Source: Photobacterium atrarenae (GTDB taxonomy: Bacteria > Pseudomonadota > Gammaproteobacteria > Enterobacterales > Vibrionaceae). Taken from it: a stretch of 64,000 bases of DNA. Numbering within the stretch: the stretch's first letter is position 1; every line of letters starts with the position of its first letter. Positions 38,528 through 49,448 of this stretch are shown here, piece after piece. The stretch covers positions 930,001 to 994,000 of the forward strand of contig NZ_CP101508.1 in assembly GCF_024380015.1 (NCBI RefSeq), given 5' to 3'. Under the pieces are notes generated by a model. The model searched no databases. It saw only the letters and a program-made list of their open reading frames with translations, and was not told the origin of the DNA. The position numbers were made by a program, and so were the translations under genes.

Positions 38528-39502
38528 TCAGTCAGGATTTGTGGCAATCAGGATGGCCCGTTTGGGGGCCGGGTAGCCTTCGATGGTTTTGGTCGGATCC
38601 TGCGGGTCGAGATATTCAGGCAGTGAATTGTTGGTCATCCAGCCAGTTGAGCGCTGCTCGTCGGTGGTGGTGATGCATTCATCGACAATTTTCACATCGA
38701 CAAAACCGCACTTTTCCATCCACACCTTCAGGGCTTTGGCGGACGGGAAGAAGTAGACGTTGTGCATCTGGGCATAGCGGCCGGTCGGCACCAGCACGGC
38801 ATTTTCATCACCGTCGATCACCAGGGTTTCGAGGATCACTTCGCCACCTTTGCGCAGCTGGTTTTTCAGCTGCAGGATATGATCCAGTGGCGAGCGGCGG
38901 TGATACAGCACGCCCATGCTGAACACGGTATCAAAGGCTTTCAGCTCCGGCAGTTGCTCGATGCCGAGCGGCAGCAGGTAGGCCGGGTGTTGCCGGCCCA
39001 TCAGACGCTTGATGGCTTCAAACTGGATCAGGAACAGGTTCGACGGATCAATGCCGACGGTCAGCTTGGCGCCTTCACCCAGCATCCGCCACATGTGGTA
39101 GCCGTTGCCGCAGCCGACATCCAGCACAGAGCGGCCGTGCAGCGGACTGATATGCGGCAGCAGGCGATCCCATTTCCAGTCCGAGCGCCATTCGGTGTCG
39201 ATATGGATACCGTGGACATGATACGGGCCTTTACGCCACGGGTGCAGCAGGCGCAGCAGGCTTTCCAGGCGTTTTTGCTCACCGTCGGCGACGCCTTCTT
39301 CGTAGCTGACGCTGACCTGGGTTTTCAGATCAATGATGTCCGGCTTATCGGTTGGGAACTTTTTCAGGGCCCGCAGCCAACGGCCCATATCGCCGTGCTC
39401 GGCGGATTCCCAGTCACTGAGTTGTTTCGGCAGGGTGTTGAGCCACGGGCGCAGCGTCTCATGTTGCGCAAGGAGTTGGTAAAACTCGGAAAAACTGAAC
39501 AT
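38528..39502 (-). CDS. cmoB: tRNA U34 carboxymethyltransferase CmoB
   Basis: Transfers the carboxymethyl group of carboxy-SAM to 5-hydroxyuridine at tRNA wobble position 34, giving cmo5U. It has 324 residues with an SAM-fold motif [23 protein letters not shown] 39502 ([11 protein letters not shown]) matches homologue starts; the longer frame from 39553 would run into cmoA. There is no strong ribosome-binding site, so it may depend on coupling to cmoA 14 bases upstream. Confidence 0.95.
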   Translation of the reverse strand: MFSFSEFYQLLAQHETLRPWLNTLPKQLSDWESAEHGDMGRWLRALKKFPTDKPDIIDLKTQVSVSYEEGVADGEQKRLESLLRLLHPWRKGPYHVHGIHIDTEWRSDWKWDRLLPHISPLHGRSVLDVGCGNGYHMWRMLGEGAKLTVGIDPSNLFLIQFEAIKRLMGRQHPAYLLPLGIEQLPELKAFDTVFSMGVLYHRRSPLDHILQLKNQLRKGGEVILETLVIDGDENAVLVPTGRYAQMHNVYFFPSAKALKVWMEKCGFVDVKIVDECITTTDEQRSTGWMTNNSLPEYLDPQDPTKTIEGYPAPKRAILIATNPD

Positions 39503-39516
39503 AGTGAAGCAAAACC

Positions 39517-40284
<768 letters not shown>

Positions 40285-40380
40285 TCACGCCGTGTGCTCC
40301 GTCACTGGCGGAAAGGCCGCGTATTGTAGAGAAATTGCGGCCATTTGTCTTTAGCCAATTGCGTCGGCCATGCCGTCTGC

Positions 40381-41265
40381 TCAGAGTAACTGAAATTGCG
40401 TGCTGTCGGCGGATGGCGGCAGCCCGATTTCGGGCAGTGTGACCTGCTGTGCCGCCTGTTGACGTAGTTGGTCATATAGTCGGATTGCCAGTTCCGGTGC
40501 CTGGTTGTTGTCCGGGGTATGGATGAACAAATAAGGCTGTTTGCCCTCGCTCAGCCACAGCGGCAGCCGGGCCAGCCAGTTGGCAAAAAACGGATCGTTG
40601 CTCAGCTCGTCGGGGTGGCCGATAAAACGGATCACCGGATAGCTGGCGGTAGCAATGGCGTGTACCGGTACCTGCGGTTTTTTCTGGTGGGCATCGATCA
40701 CCGCCTCGGAGGTCGGCGGGGCGGCAAACACCGGGCGGCTGTCCATAATGATCCGGTTGGCCTTATGCGCAATCAGCAGGCGGTTGAGCGCTTTTTCTTC
40801 TTCTCCTTTGGCGAAAAATGCCGGATGACGCACTTCGACCCCGCAGGTCAGCCGGGCCGGTAGGCGGCGGAGGAATTTCTCCAGTGCTGGCAGGGCGGTG
40901 GGGCCGAAACTGGCCGGAAGCTGAATTTTCCAGATCCCGACTTTGTGTGCCACCGGCTCCATGACTGAGAAGAAATCGGCCAGCAACTGATCACAGTGGC
41001 TCAGCTGGTGCTGGTGGGTGATGGCTGAAGGCAGCTTGAAGGTAAAGCGGAAATCATCTGGCGTGGCCGCATCCCACTTACGTACTGTGGTCATTGCCGG
41101 GGTGGCGTAAAAGGTGGTGTTGCCTTCGACGGTATCAAATACCTCGGCATAGCGGGCCAGGCGTTCGCCTGTTTTGCAGCCCGAACCGTACAGGCTTTGT
41201 TGCCAGTGGTTATGTGACCACATAGCCAGACCGAGGCGCAGGGGACGAACGGGTGCTGCGGGCAT
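40381..41265 (-). CDS. DUF72 family protein
   Basis: A 294-residue protein of the DUF72 (YecE-like) TIM-barrel family, biochemical role unknown. It has LGLAMWSHNHW, EVFDTVEGNTTFYATP, FTFKLPSAITH and GVEVRHPAFF, which form the conserved pocket. It lies divergent from aspS and close to cmoAB, as YecE does in other gamma-proteobacteria. Confidence 0.88.
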   Translation of the reverse strand: MPAAPVRPLRLGLAMWSHNHWQQSLYGSGCKTGERLARYAEVFDTVEGNTTFYATPAMTTVRKWDAATPDDFRFTFKLPSAITHQHQLSHCDQLLADFFSVMEPVAHKVGIWKIQLPASFGPTALPALEKFLRRLPARLTCGVEVRHPAFFAKGEEEKALNRLLIAHKANRIIMDSRPVFAAPPTSEAVIDAHQKKPQVPVHAIATASYPVIRFIGHPDELSNDPFFANWLARLPLWLSEGKQPYLFIHTPDNNQAPELAIRLYDQLRQQAAQQVTLPEIGLPPSADSTQFQLL

Positions 41266-41568
41266 GATGGTGATTCCTGTTTGAGGTCAAAGGTTCCGGC
41301 GTCATGGGGCGGTTTGAGACTCCGGTAAACCTTGGTTTGCGGAGATGGTGCCCCGGCTTTGATTGACCTATTGTGAAGCGTCCGGCCGGAGCTGGTCAAA
41401 TTTCCGTGTGTATCCGCAAGCGTGTGGTGCATTTTTGCTTGATTTCCGCTCGCGGTTTTTCCTACATTGACGTTTTTGCTTTATAATACCTCGTTATTTT
41501 CGCCTCCCGGCGGCCAGAAGGCTTTATTTCGAGTAAAGATTAACCAGAGCGGCCGGGGATTGAACCAG

Positions 41569-41611
41569 CCTGTGCCAACGATGTGATTCGCTGAGCGAAT
41601 CTGCGCACAGG
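41569..41611 (+). promoter_or_regulatory. Two-tier hairpin in the aspS leader
   Basis: CCTGTGC (41569-41575) pairs with GCACAGG (41605-41611), enclosing a perfect GATTCGC/GCGAATC stem (41585-41591 with 41595-41601). The structure ends about 30 bases before the aspS ATG and contains the first bases of AGGAGAG. No T-run follows, so it is not a terminator. It could tune translation; no known leader family is recognised. The rest of 41266-41641 shows only divergent promoter sequence. Confidence 0.5.
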
Positions 41612-41641
41612 AGAGTTAAGTAAACAGATCGGGAAATTCAT

Positions 41642-43426
41642 ATGCGCACCCAATATTGTGGTCACCTGAACAAGTCCCTAGCAGGACAAACAGTAGAGTT
41701 ATGCGGCTGGGTTAACCGTCGCCGTGATTTAGGCGGTCTTATCTTCATCGATATGCGAGATCGTGAAGGTATTGTTCAGGTAGTCGTCGACCCGGATATG
41801 AAAGATGTCTTCGACGTGGCAAACCACCTGCGCAACGAGTTCTGTATCCGCCTGACCGGTGAAGTGCGCGTCCGCCCGGAAAGCCAGGTCAACAAAGACA
41901 TGGCCACCGGCGAAGTTGAAGTGCTGGCCAAAGGCCTGGAAATTATTAACAGCGCTGACATATTGCCGCTGGATTTCAACCAGAAGAACACCGAAGAGCA
42001 GCGCCTGAAATACCGCTACCTGGATCTGCGCCGCCCGGAAATGAGCGATCGCATCAAGCTGCGTGCCAAAGCGTCAAGCTTTGTTCGCCGTTTCCTGGAC
42101 AACAACGACTTCCTGGATATTGAAACACCGGTCCTGACGAAAGCGACCCCGGAAGGCGCGCGTGACTACCTGGTCCCGAGCCGTGTTCACAAAGGCAGCT
42201 TTTACGCGCTGCCTCAGTCTCCTCAGCTGTTCAAACAGCTGCTGATGATGTCTGGTTTTGACCGTTACTACCAGATCGTCAAATGTTTCCGTGATGAAGA
42301 TCTGCGTGCTGATCGCCAGCCGGAATTTACCCAGATCGATATCGAAACCTCGTTCATGAATGCTGAGCAGGTGCGTGACGTGACAGAGCGCATGATCGCG
42401 GACATGTGGAAAGAGCTGCTGGATGTGGATCTGGGCACGTTCCCGGTGATGCCATATGCTGAAGCGATGCGCCGTTTTGGTTCGGACAAGCCGGACCTGC
42501 GTAACCCGCTGGAGCTGGTGGACGTTGCCGATATCCTGAAAGATGTGGACTTTAAAGTCTTCTCCGGCCCGGCCAACGATGAAAAAGGGCGTGTCGCCGT
42601 GATCCGTGTACCGGGCGGCGCCGCGCTGACCCGTAAGCAAATTGATGAGTACACCAAGTTTGTCGGTATCTACGGCGCCAAAGGTCTGGCGTGGATGAAG
42701 GTCAATGACCGTGACGCCGGTTTAGAAGGTGTTCAGTCGCCGGTTGCGAAATTCCTCAATGAAGAGGTGGTGGCGCAGCTGCTGGATCGTACCCAAGCTG
42801 AATCAGGGGATATCCTGCTGTTCGGTGCGGACAAGAAACGTATCGTTGAAGAAGCGATGGGCGCACTGCGTCTGAAGCTGGGCACTGATATGGAACTGAC
42901 CGACACCAGTGCCTGGGCACCGCTGTGGGTGGTTGACTTCCCGATGTTCGAAGAAGACGACGAAGGGAACCTGCACGCGATGCACCACCCGTTTACCTCG
43001 CCGCTGGGCGCCACGCCGGAAGCGCTCAAAGCCAACCCGGCCGGGACAAACTCAAACGCCTACGACATGGTGATCAACGGTTACGAAGTGGGTGGCGGTT
43101 CAGTGCGTATCCACAATGCCGAAATGCAGTCGGCGGTATTCGATATCCTGGGGATTGACGCCGACGAGCAACGCCTGAAGTTTGGCTTCCTGCTGGATGC
43201 GCTGAAGTTCGGGACCCCACCGCATGCCGGCCTGGCTTTCGGTCTGGATCGCCTGGTGATGCTGCTGTGCGGCACAGAGAATATCCGTGATGTGATCGCG
43301 TTCCCGAAAACAACTGCAGCGGCCTGTCTGCTGACCGATGCGCCAAGTGTGGCGAACCCGGCGGCTCTGGAAGAGCTGGCCGTGACGGTGACAGCGGCGA
43401 AGAAAGAAGAAGCGGCTCAGGAATAA
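41642..43426 (+). CDS. aspS: Aspartate--tRNA ligase
   Basis: A class II aminoacyl-tRNA synthetase, 594 residues. The N-terminal OB-fold anticodon-binding domain is about 1-110. Motif 1/2 residues lie in [25 protein letters not shown] and [22 protein letters not shown] insertion domain occupies about 290-420 and motif 3 is [13 protein letters not shown]. It is followed by a strong terminator and yebC, as in other gamma-proteobacteria. Confidence 0.97.
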   Translation: MRTQYCGHLNKSLAGQTVELCGWVNRRRDLGGLIFIDMRDREGIVQVVVDPDMKDVFDVANHLRNEFCIRLTGEVRVRPESQVNKDMATGEVEVLAKGLEIINSADILPLDFNQKNTEEQRLKYRYLDLRRPEMSDRIKLRAKASSFVRRFLDNNDFLDIETPVLTKATPEGARDYLVPSRVHKGSFYALPQSPQLFKQLLMMSGFDRYYQIVKCFRDEDLRADRQPEFTQIDIETSFMNAEQVRDVTERMIADMWKELLDVDLGTFPVMPYAEAMRRFGSDKPDLRNPLELVDVADILKDVDFKVFSGPANDEKGRVAVIRVPGGAALTRKQIDEYTKFVGIYGAKGLAWMKVNDRDAGLEGVQSPVAKFLNEEVVAQLLDRTQAESGDILLFGADKKRIVEEAMGALRLKLGTDMELTDTSAWAPLWVVDFPMFEEDDEGNLHAMHHPFTSPLGATPEALKANPAGTNSNAYDMVINGYEVGGGSVRIHNAEMQSAVFDILGIDADEQRLKFGFLLDALKFGTPPHAGLAFGLDRLVMLLCGTENIRDVIAFPKTTAAACLLTDAPSVANPAALEELAVTVTAAKKEEAAQE

Positions 43427-43441
43427 GCCACTGGAAACACA

Positions 43442-43471
43442 AACTGGCCGGCTGACCCCGGCCAGTTTTTT
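43442..43471 (+). terminator. Intrinsic terminator after aspS
   Basis: AACTGGCCGG/CCGGCCAGTT, a 10-bp stem with a 6-base loop and T6. Confidence 0.9.
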
Positions 43472-43497
43472 AGATTGTTGTAAAACCTTAAGTCGTC

Positions 43498-43533
43498 ATA
43501 CCAACCGATTCAGTCTCTGATCCCGGTTGGTAT
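43498..43533. repeat. Inverted repeat before yebC
   Basis: ATACCAACCG (43498-43507) and CGGTTGGTAT (43524-43533) are perfectly complementary around a 16-base spacer. The ends resemble the ATACCAATC ends of the repeat at 48641-48804, so this may be a minimal or decayed relative. It would also form a hairpin in the yebC leader, 30 bases before the start. Confidence 0.45.
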
Positions 43534-43562
43534 CCGGCGATTCCTAACATTCGGAGTGAGAT

Positions 43563-44306
43563 ATGGCAGGTCATAGTAAATGGGCCAACATCAAACACCG
43601 TAAAGCGGCACAGGATGCCAAACGCGGTAAGATTTTTACCAAACTGATCCGTGAAATTGTGGTTGCAGCCAAAGAAGGTGGGGCAGAAGCGGAGAATAAC
43701 CCGCGCCTGCGTGCTGCCGTCGATAAAGCGTTGTCCAACAATATGACCCGCGACACCATCAATCGTGCGATCAGCCGCGGGGCTGGTGGTGAGGGCGACG
43801 ACAACATGGAAACCGTGATCTACGAAGGTTACGGTCCGGGCGGGACGGCGGTGATGGTCGAGTGTATGACCGATAACCGTAACCGCACCGTTTCCGGTGT
43901 GCGTCATGCCTTTTCCAAGGCGGGCGGTAATCTGGGTACCGACGGCAGCGTGAATTACCTGTTCGACAAGAAAGGGGTGATCTCTTACGCGCCGGGCCTG
44001 GATGAAGACAGCGTAATGGAAGCGGCGCTGGAAGGCGGTGCAGATGACGTTGAAACCAATGATGACGGTTCGATTGATGTCTACACCACGCCGGCTGACT
44101 TCGGTCCGGTGAAAGATGCGCTGGATGCCGCGGGTTTTGACGCGCAGAATGCGGAAGTGACTCTGGTGCCGTCGACTAAGGCGGATCTGGATGCCGACAC
44201 CGCACCGAAACTGCTGCGCCTGATTGATGTGCTGGAAGATCTCGATGATGTCCAGGAAGTCTACCACAACGGTGATATCTCAGATGAGGTTGCGGCGCAG
44301 CTGTAA
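43563..44306 (+). CDS. yebC: YebC family protein
   Basis: A 247-residue YebC/PmpR-TACO1 family protein, starting [25 protein letters not shown], the family signature. Members were annotated as transcription regulators; recent work on relatives links them to translation through difficult stretches such as polyproline. It has the acidic C-terminal part typical of the family. It sits between aspS and ruvC, as usual. Confidence 0.95.
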   Translation: MAGHSKWANIKHRKAAQDAKRGKIFTKLIREIVVAAKEGGAEAENNPRLRAAVDKALSNNMTRDTINRAISRGAGGEGDDNMETVIYEGYGPGGTAVMVECMTDNRNRTVSGVRHAFSKAGGNLGTDGSVNYLFDKKGVISYAPGLDEDSVMEAALEGGADDVETNDDGSIDVYTTPADFGPVKDALDAAGFDAQNAEVTLVPSTKADLDADTAPKLLRLIDVLEDLDDVQEVYHNGDISDEVAAQL

Positions 44307-44330
44307 TTAGCACTGCGTATCTGGTTGGTC

Positions 44331-44376
44331 GAAAAAGCGGCTCTCACCGCAGGTTTGCGGTGAGAGCCGCTTTTTC
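44331..44376. terminator. Long-stem terminator after yebC
   Basis: A perfect 21-bp inverted repeat (44331-44351 with 44356-44376), loop GGTT, with AAAAA/TTTTT at its ends. The symmetrical A/T tails mean it would act on both strands. Confidence 0.88.
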
Positions 44377-44700
44377 ATCTGTAGAGCATCTCACTGTGTG
44401 GGTTCGGTAAGTGTCTTGCATCGATATGCAATGGGTGCAGTGGTGATTGTTTGCTATTGCTGATAGCGACGCCATTGCCTGCTATTCAGGCGATCGAATT
44501 GGGTTTGATAGATCCGGTTTCGGAAAAGTGTGAAAATACCGTTCATTCTCGAGATATTTCGTGCCTTTGTGAGTCACAAAACGGCAAAGAGGCTGGATGT
44601 CAATCTTGTCCGCGGCGTGTCGTGCCTGGTTGAAACTGGCGCGACGATGACAGTGATGGCGAACACAAATGGTAGCGATGCAACACAGGAGTATGACTGA
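44377..44700. other. Region between yebC terminator and ruvC
   Basis: About 320 bp with no supported gene. A 60-codon frame at 44451 has no clear ribosome-binding site and no family resemblance. The ruvC promoter must lie here but no convincing hexamers, LexA box (CTG-N10-CAG with flanking TATAT) or RNA structure were found. Confidence 0.45.
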
Positions 44701-45222
44701 ATGTCAGTCATCTTAGGGATTGACCCGGGCTCCCGGATCACCGGTTACGGTGTGATCCGCCAATCCGGGCGACACCTGGAATACCTGGGGAGCGGATGTA
44801 TTCGCACCTCGGAGGAGGCGATTCCGGGCCGCTTGAAACAGATATATGCCGGGGTTTCGGAAGTGATCACCCAGTTCCAGCCGGACTACTTTGCCATTGA
44901 AGAAGTTTTCATGGGCAAAAATGCTAACTCGGCGCTGAAGCTGGGCCAGGCACGCGGCAGTGCGATTGTCGCTGCGGTGAATGCTGACTTGCCGGTCAGC
45001 GAATATGCGGCCCGGTTGATCAAGCAAGCCGTGGTTGGTCAAGGTGGGGCGGATAAAGCCCAGGTCCAGCACATGGTCTGCTCGGTCCTCAATTTGCCGG
45101 GCAAGCCGCAGGCGGATGCCGCCGATGCGCTGGCGGTGGCGATTTGTCATGCCCATACCCATAAAACCCTGATTGCTATGGCAGGCCAGGCCAGTGGTAC
45201 CCGTCGCGGTCGCTATCGTTAA
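44701..45222 (+). CDS. ruvC: Holliday junction endonuclease RuvC
   Basis: A dimeric nuclease that resolves Holliday junctions made by RuvAB. It has 173 residues. Catalytic acidic residues are in [23 protein letters not shown] and the C-terminal [14 protein letters not shown]. It is followed by a terminator and then a chemoreceptor gene rather than directly by ruvA. Confidence 0.96.
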   Translation: MSVILGIDPGSRITGYGVIRQSGRHLEYLGSGCIRTSEEAIPGRLKQIYAGVSEVITQFQPDYFAIEEVFMGKNANSALKLGQARGSAIVAAVNADLPVSEYAARLIKQAVVGQGGADKAQVQHMVCSVLNLPGKPQADAADALAVAICHAHTHKTLIAMAGQASGTRRGRYR

Positions 45223-45285
45223 GCGCGGCCGTGGTATATCCCCAGGCGGGATAGAAACACGGCAACAGAATGATACTTCGATCAT

Positions 45286-45312
45286 AAAAGCAGCGCCGGG
45301 CTGCTTTTTTAT
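45286..45312 (+). terminator. Intrinsic terminator after ruvC
   Basis: AAAAGCAGC/GCTGCTTTT stem with a 5-base loop and T6. It separates ruvC from the chemoreceptor gene. Confidence 0.82.
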
Positions 45313-45388
45313 TTTGTTAATATAATGTTTCACAACTATATTGGTCAGAGGTCAGACAAGATAATAACGCTTTGGGAAGGATAATAAA

Positions 45389-46852
45389 ATGACCCCATTA
45401 GCAATATGGCGGGGCCTGTTTCTGCCAGCTTCCTCCTGTTGGCAGGGTGAGCAGGCCCGCTATGTGGATACCTTGCTTTTCTTCACCCTCCTGTCTTTCT
45501 TCGTGGGAGCCTACAGCCTGATCAAGTGGTTCAGTCATGATCATCCCTTGTTAATTGTGACCTCGCTGGTCCTGATCGGCTGTGAGTTGCTTGCCGGGGC
45601 CATCCTTCGTCTGTTCCGGGCACCGGCTTTGGCGCTTAATATCGGCTTTTTCGGCATGGTGATCCATGCGGTGAATATTGTCTATCAGAGTGGCGGGATT
45701 GTAGTGTCGACGCAGTCGTTCTGGATGCCGTTGCTCATTGTGGCCTTCTTCCTGGCAGCGCGGCCCCTGATGGCTGGGCTCTGGAGCCTGGTGGTGGTGT
45801 GTACGGCCGCCTGGATGATCACTCACCATCTGTCCGGGCAGCCATTTCCGACGTTGGTGCTGACAGAGTCAGCCGCGTCAATGGAGATCTGGTCCGGGGT
45901 GCTGTTGCCGCTGGTGGTGATTGGCATTGCGCAGGCGTATACTGTCAAGCAGCGCCAGGATGCGATTCAGGCGTCTGAGCAGGCCCAGCAATCAAGCGAG
46001 CACATTGCCGCCCGGGCCAAAGATGGAGAGCGCCAGCTCTCCACGGTGCTGGAGCAAGCCAGTGACAATGCCGTTCAGCTTGGCCAGGTCGCAGAGCAGC
46101 TCGAACAGCAGTCAGGAGAACTGCATCAGCAGGTCACGGATTTGAACCTCAACTGCGAGTCTCAGGCCAGTGCTGCGGAGCAAATGAGCCAGCAGCTGGC
46201 CCAGATGACGGCCGGCGTTGAGGAGTCCGATCGTTTTGTCACCGAGCTGACCAGCCGCAGCGATGCCATTCGCGAGCAAGCTGAGAAAAGCTCAGCTTCG
46301 CTGGGGGCTTCAACCGAGGCCATTGCCAAAATCCAGAGCAGTAATGATGAAATCATGTCGGTGGCTGATCTCATCACCTCGGTCGCGGAGCAGACCAACC
46401 TGCTGGCCCTGAACGCGGCGATTGAAGCCGCCCGGGCCGGCGAGCAGGGCCGCGGTTTTGCGGTCGTCGCCGAACAGGTCCGCGAGTTGTCGGCGAAAAG
46501 TAACAGCTCAGCAGTTGAAATTCGCGCCTTGCTGGATAAAAGCCGGCTGGAAGTACAGCAGGGCCAGGCGGTGATCGAAGCCAGCGCCTCGGAGCTGACC
46601 CGCATCATCGATGAGGTCGGCACGATTTCAGCCGATGTCCGGCGCCTGGCGGAAATTATGAACCAGCAGGTCAATGCCCTGCAGGAGCTCAACAGTGCCA
46701 GTGGCGCGGTGGCCAGCAGTGTGGTTGAGACCAACCAGGTTTCTGATTCGGTTGCGGTGCAGGGTGCCCAGCTCGGCGAGCAGGTGGAAACGCTTAAAGC
46801 GCTGGCCGACAGCCTCAATGCAGTGGTCTCCCTCCGGGCCAGGCTCAGCTGA
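45389..46852 (+). CDS. Methyl-accepting chemotaxis protein with polytopic N-terminus
   Basis: A 487-residue chemoreceptor. The N-terminal about 190 residues form some six hydrophobic helices with short loops and no large periplasmic sensor domain. A cytoplasmic coiled-coil signalling domain follows (about 200-487), with the conserved hairpin tip [20 protein letters not shown] and [15 protein letters not shown]. No HAMP domain is obvious. It probably senses membrane or intracellular state rather than a periplasmic ligand. It has its own ribosome-binding site and is flanked by terminators, inserted between ruvC and ruvAB. Confidence 0.9.
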   Translation: MTPLAIWRGLFLPASSCWQGEQARYVDTLLFFTLLSFFVGAYSLIKWFSHDHPLLIVTSLVLIGCELLAGAILRLFRAPALALNIGFFGMVIHAVNIVYQSGGIVVSTQSFWMPLLIVAFFLAARPLMAGLWSLVVVCTAAWMITHHLSGQPFPTLVLTESAASMEIWSGVLLPLVVIGIAQAYTVKQRQDAIQASEQAQQSSEHIAARAKDGERQLSTVLEQASDNAVQLGQVAEQLEQQSGELHQQVTDLNLNCESQASAAEQMSQQLAQMTAGVEESDRFVTELTSRSDAIREQAEKSSASLGASTEAIAKIQSSNDEIMSVADLITSVAEQTNLLALNAAIEAARAGEQGRGFAVVAEQVRELSAKSNSSAVEIRALLDKSRLEVQQGQAVIEASASELTRIIDEVGTISADVRRLAEIMNQQVNALQELNSASGAVASSVVETNQVSDSVAVQGAQLGEQVETLKALADSLNAVVSLRARLS

Positions 46853-46874
46853 CTTTCAATCGGACTTCGCCAAA

Positions 46875-46903
46875 AAAGAGCTGGATATACATCCAGCTCT
46901 TTA
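46875..46903 (+). terminator. Terminator after the chemoreceptor gene
   Basis: AAAGAGCTGGAT/ATCCAGCTCTTT, a perfect 12-bp stem with a 4-base loop; the T-run is only three bases, so termination may be partial. Confidence 0.7.
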
Positions 46904-46946
46904 CTATCCTAAAGCCTATTTTGTGAATCAATAAAGAGATGTTGCT

Positions 46947-47567
46947 GTGATAGGCCGACTACGTGGAATCATTATCGAAAAACAACCGCCTGAAGTTCTG
47001 CTTGAGGTGGGGGGCATTGGCTATGAAATCCAGATGCCGATGAGCTGTTTTTATGAGTTGCCGGAAGTTGGTCAGGAAGCGGTGATTTCGACCCATTTTG
47101 TGGTACGGGAAGATGCGCAACTGCTGTACGGCTTTAATAAGCGAAGTGAGCGCGAGCTGTTCCGGGAAGTGATTAAAGCCAATGGTGTCGGCCCGAAACT
47201 GGGATTGGCGATCCTTTCAGCGATGACGGCCAGTCAGTTTGTGCTGAGCGTTGAAAATGAAGATATTACCACCCTGGTCAAGATCCCGGGCGTGGGGAAG
47301 AAAACAGCTGAACGCTTGGTGGTTGAGATGAAAGACCGGCTCAAAGGCTGGGGCGAAGGCGATCTGTTCACCCCGGCTCTGGATACGGCCGCATCGAATG
47401 CACCGGTGGCTGATGAGTCGGCCGCACGCGCTGAAGATGAAGCGGTCAGCGCGCTGATTGCGCTGGGCTATAAACCGCAGCAAGCCTCGAAAGTGGTGTC
47501 GCAGGTTGCTCAGCCGGACATGAGCAGTGAAGCGGTGATCCGCGAAGCACTGCGTTCGATGGTGTAA
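46947..47567 (+). CDS. ruvA: Holliday junction DNA-binding subunit RuvA
   Basis: Tetramer that binds Holliday junctions and loads RuvB for branch migration. It has 206 residues with a GTG start. Domain I is an OB fold (about 1-63), domain II has two HhH motifs ([29 protein letters not shown]), a flexible acidic linker follows, and domain III (about 155-206) binds RuvB. Cotranscribed with ruvB (16 bases). Confidence 0.96.
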   Translation: MIGRLRGIIIEKQPPEVLLEVGGIGYEIQMPMSCFYELPEVGQEAVISTHFVVREDAQLLYGFNKRSERELFREVIKANGVGPKLGLAILSAMTASQFVLSVENEDITTLVKIPGVGKKTAERLVVEMKDRLKGWGEGDLFTPALDTAASNAPVADESAARAEDEAVSALIALGYKPQQASKVVSQVAQPDMSSEAVIREALRSMV

Positions 47568-47583
47568 TGGATTGAAGGTGTGA

Positions 47584-48603
47584 ATGTCCATGATTGAAGC
47601 CGATCGACTGGTTGCCAGTGAGTATCCGACCACCCGCGAGGAAGATATTATTGACCGCGCGATCCGCCCCAAGCTGCTCCAGGATTATCAGGGTCAGGAT
47701 CATGTCCGGGATCAGATGGAGATCTTCATCCAGGCGGCCAAGCTGCGCGATGAAGCGCTGGATCACCTGCTGATTTTCGGTCCGCCGGGGTTGGGGAAAA
47801 CCACCCTAGCCAATATCGTCGCCAATGAAATGGGCGTCAGTATTCGCACCACGTCCGGGCCGGTGCTGGAAAAAGCCGGCGATCTGGCGGCGCTGCTGAC
47901 CAACCTGGAAGAAAACGACGTCCTGTTCATTGACGAGATCCACCGCCTGAGTCCGCAGGTCGAAGAGGTGCTGTATCCGGCGATGGAAGATTACCAGCTT
48001 GATATCATGATCGGGGAAGGCCCGGCGGCCCGCTCGATTAAAATCGATTTGCCGCCGTTTACCCTGATTGGTGCTACCACTCGCGCAGGCTCGCTGACCT
48101 CGCCGTTGCGGGATCGCTTCGGGATCACCCAGCGCCTAGAGTACTACAAGGTGGACGATCTGAAAGATATCGTCAATCGTAGTGCGAACTGCCTGGGCCT
48201 GTCGATGGAAGAGGACGGGGCGATGGAAGTCGCGATGCGTGCCCGGGGTACCCCGCGGATTGCCAACCGCCTGTTACGCCGGGTGAGGGATTATGCCGAA
48301 GTGAAAAGTGACGGCCATATCTCGCCGGAGATTGCGGCGAAAGCGCTGGATATGCTGGATGTTGACAGCAGCGGCTTTGATTACATGGACCGTAAACTGC
48401 TGATGGCGATTATCGATAAGTTCATGGGCGGACCGGTTGGTCTCGACAACCTGGCGGCGGCGATTGGTGAAGAGAAAGACACCATTGAAGATGTGCTGGA
48501 GCCGTACCTGATCCAGCAGGGTTTTCTGCAGCGCACGCCGCGCGGCCGGATTGCCACCCAGCGGGCCTATCTCCACTTTGGTCTGGACTTGCCGGAAAGC
48601 TGA
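47584..48603 (+). CDS. ruvB: Holliday junction branch-migration ATPase RuvB
   Basis: Hexameric AAA+ motor that drives branch migration with RuvA. It has 339 residues. Walker A is GPPGLGKTT, Walker [10 protein letters not shown], sensor 1 GATTRAGSL, arginine finger region RDRFG. A winged-helix domain is at the C-terminus ([17 protein letters not shown]). AAGG is correctly spaced for ATG 47584. Confidence 0.97.
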   Translation: MSMIEADRLVASEYPTTREEDIIDRAIRPKLLQDYQGQDHVRDQMEIFIQAAKLRDEALDHLLIFGPPGLGKTTLANIVANEMGVSIRTTSGPVLEKAGDLAALLTNLEENDVLFIDEIHRLSPQVEEVLYPAMEDYQLDIMIGEGPAARSIKIDLPPFTLIGATTRAGSLTSPLRDRFGITQRLEYYKVDDLKDIVNRSANCLGLSMEEDGAMEVAMRARGTPRIANRLLRRVRDYAEVKSDGHISPEIAAKALDMLDVDSSGFDYMDRKLLMAIIDKFMGGPVGLDNLAAAIGEEKDTIEDVLEPYLIQQGFLQRTPRGRIATQRAYLHFGLDLPES

Positions 48604-48640
48604 ATCGTCAGAAAGCGTTGGCTGGTTTTATATTTTTTCT

Positions 48641-48804
48641 TATACCAATCAAAGTAAGTCAGTGTTCAGAAATAGCGTAGAAAAAATGTTTGAGAACAAG
48701 GCAGAATTTTTTGATTAGTAGTGATGCTACAATCAAAAATTCTAACGCAGTTATCGAGCATTTTAACAAGCTAGGATGACCCCTTATTTACTGCGATTGG
48801 TATT
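48641..48804. repeat. MITE-like Vibrionaceae intergenic repeat
   Basis: A roughly 164-bp element bounded by ATACCAATC (48642-48650) and GATTGGTAT (48795-48803). Inside, AGAATTTTTTGATT and AATCAAAAATTCT form a long AT-rich hairpin around 48709-48748. It carries no ORF. The layout matches a short repetitive element I recall from many Vibrio and Photobacterium intergenic regions; I see only one full copy here. It sits between the convergent ruvB and the oxidase cluster. Confidence 0.7.
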
Positions 48805-48838
48805 AAACGCCCAGGGCGGAATCCGTCCCGGGCGTTTT
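48805..48838 (+). terminator. Terminator after ruvB
   Basis: AAACGCCC ... GGGCGTTT with a paired GC-rich interior and T5. It lies after the intergenic repeat and could also end the minus-strand cluster less efficiently. Confidence 0.75.
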
Positions 48839-48857
48839 TGTATCGGCTAGACACTCA

Positions 48858-49406
48858 TTAAAACTCAGCCGGTGTGTCCGGATCCGGGCGGGGAACATCG
48901 AACGAGAACACCACAGTGCTGATCATCCGGTACATGCCGCAGGCGACGACCAGATCCAGCAACCCTTCCACGCCGATTTCATGGATCAGGGCATCCTGGG
49001 TTTTGCGGGCGATACTGCGCTGGTGCACCACATCCTGTGCCACCTGCCAGGTATAGAGGTAGCGTGGCTTCATGGTGGCGCTGGCAACATCACCGGTGCG
49101 CACCTGCTCAACCACACTCTGGGGTAAGCCAGCCTGTTCGGCCGGGCGCAGGTGTTTCTCCCAGATAAACGGCGCCCCCAGCTCGCGGGCGGTGGCCAGA
49201 ATCCCCAGTTCGCGTAGATCGCTGGCGAGGCGGCTTTCATAGCGGACATAGGTACCCAGCTGGCCGACATGTTGTGCAAGGACCGGGTGATTCATCAGGG
49301 TGCGATACATGCCGGACAGCCCGTCGCGCGGGCCAATCAGAGTGTCGTAGATCTGCTTGCCCTCGGTATCCAGATCGCTGCGTTCGATTAGCGGAAGACT
49401 TGCCAT
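48858..49406 (-). CDS. Carboxymuconolactone decarboxylase-fold protein, copy 1
   Basis: A 182-residue, all-helical AhpD/CMD-superfamily protein. It has LGILATARELGAPFIWEKHLRPAEQAGL, the place where AhpD carries its redox CxxC; here no Cys is present there, so peroxidase-reductase activity of the AhpD type is unlikely. It could be a decarboxylase, hydrolase or isomerase acting on a small acid. Fifth and last gene of the minus-strand cluster, 42 bases after the ThDP enzyme. It is related to the copy at 52844-53437 but clearly diverged. Confidence 0.8.
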   Translation of the reverse strand: MASLPLIERSDLDTEGKQIYDTLIGPRDGLSGMYRTLMNHPVLAQHVGQLGTYVRYESRLASDLRELGILATARELGAPFIWEKHLRPAEQAGLPQSVVEQVRTGDVASATMKPRYLYTWQVAQDVVHQRSIARKTQDALIHEIGVEGLLDLVVACGMYRMISTVVFSFDVPRPDPDTPAEF

Positions 49407-49448
49407 GATGGATTCCTTTTGTTTTGTGTGGTGACGCGCGTGTTACGA

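Noticed and set aside
44451..44633. 60-codon plus-strand frame before ruvC
   Set aside because: No ribosome-binding site and no protein-like conservation that I recognise.
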